DNA of 24,737 nucleotides from Planctomycetaceae bacterium (GTDB lineage Bacteria > Planctomycetota > Planctomycetia > Pirellulales > Pirellulaceae). Below the pieces are notes generated by a model, which was not told the DNA's origin, made no database searches, and was given only the letters and a program-made list of their open reading frames with translations. The stretch spans positions 1-24,737 of the forward strand of contig JACKHN010000052.1 of assembly GCA_020638975.1 (NCBI GenBank). The letters run 5' to 3'. Positions 24,689 through 24,737 of this stretch are shown here, one piece after another. Positions within the stretch are counted from its first letter, which is position 1, and each line of letters begins with the position of its first letter. The position numbers and the translations under genes were made by a program.

Positions 24689-24737
24689 GGGCCTTTCAGT
24701 TTTTCAAACTGAGAGGTTTGTACGACGGGCCTCCGAG
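24689..24737. repeat. Inverted copy of the 16935-16983 repeat (cut by the window end)
   Basis: 49 bases are the exact reverse complement of 16935-16983: hairpin module (CAGTTTTTCAAACTG) first, then the start of palindrome E (TGTACGACGGGCCTCCGAG). It begins 24 bases after the stop of the hydrolase fusion. Relative to the upstream gene it has the same orientation as the other copy has to DUF1501. The palindrome's second arm should lie just past the window. Confidence 0.9.

Overview
The window is chromosomal DNA of a planctomycete, most likely of the Pirellulales/Rhodopirellula type. This rests on recognised gene families, since no rRNA or other marker gene is present. It carries a PSCyt1/DUF1549/DUF1553 protein translationally coupled to a Tat-exported DUF1501 protein, a secreted Cys-type sulfatase, a DUF1080 protein, a pectate-lyase/SHD1/DUF4838 fusion, and many non-canonical GTG starts. 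The gene content suggests a heterotroph that degrades complex, partly sulfated polysaccharides.

Layout. (1) Positions 1-1527: the 5' part of an unknown minus-strand gene, then a divergently oriented, catalytically complete integron integrase. This is the classical layout of an integron with its cassettes running off the left edge. (2) 1528-2276: no gene, but a cluster of palindromic repeats. (3) 2277-5774: a giant exported pectate lyase-SHD1-DUF4838 protein. (4) 5801-6400: a decayed PDZ-domain gene. (5) 6480-7313: an exported glycerophosphodiester phosphodiesterase. (6) 7314-10347: a transposon graveyard. An IS4-type transposase gene is split by an inserted IS66-type transposase gene, and both are broken by frameshifts and stops. 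(7) 10348-15871: five intact plus-strand genes: an alpha/alpha-toroid protein with a CxxCH motif, a histidine phosphatase, a DUF1080 protein, an AlkD-like DNA alkylation repair protein and a sulfatase. (8) 15872-17118: repeats, a sulfotransferase fragment and a five-copy 15-bp tandem repeat. (9) 17119-21788, minus strand: the PSD1 protein followed by DUF1501 with an ATGA overlap. (10) 21912-24665: a two-enzyme fusion of a beta-lactamase-fold serine hydrolase and an N-acyl-D-amino-acid deacylase-type amidohydrolase.

Nearly every intact product starts with a secretion signal, so this is largely a periplasmic or cell-surface catabolic region. Pectin cleavage, sulfate-ester removal, keto-glycoside or glycan handling and a c-type-heme PSD1/DUF1501 pair would fit a polysaccharide-utilisation role. 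That link is inference from co-location.

The most unusual feature is the set of intergenic palindromes. Several have long near-perfect arms beginning GTAG and ending CTAC. Two of them, with unrelated cores, sit between the same conserved left and right flanking modules. This looks like a modular REP/REPIN-like repeat system whose cores have been exchanged. A 49-bp perfect inverted repeat also brackets the 17-24.7 kb block.
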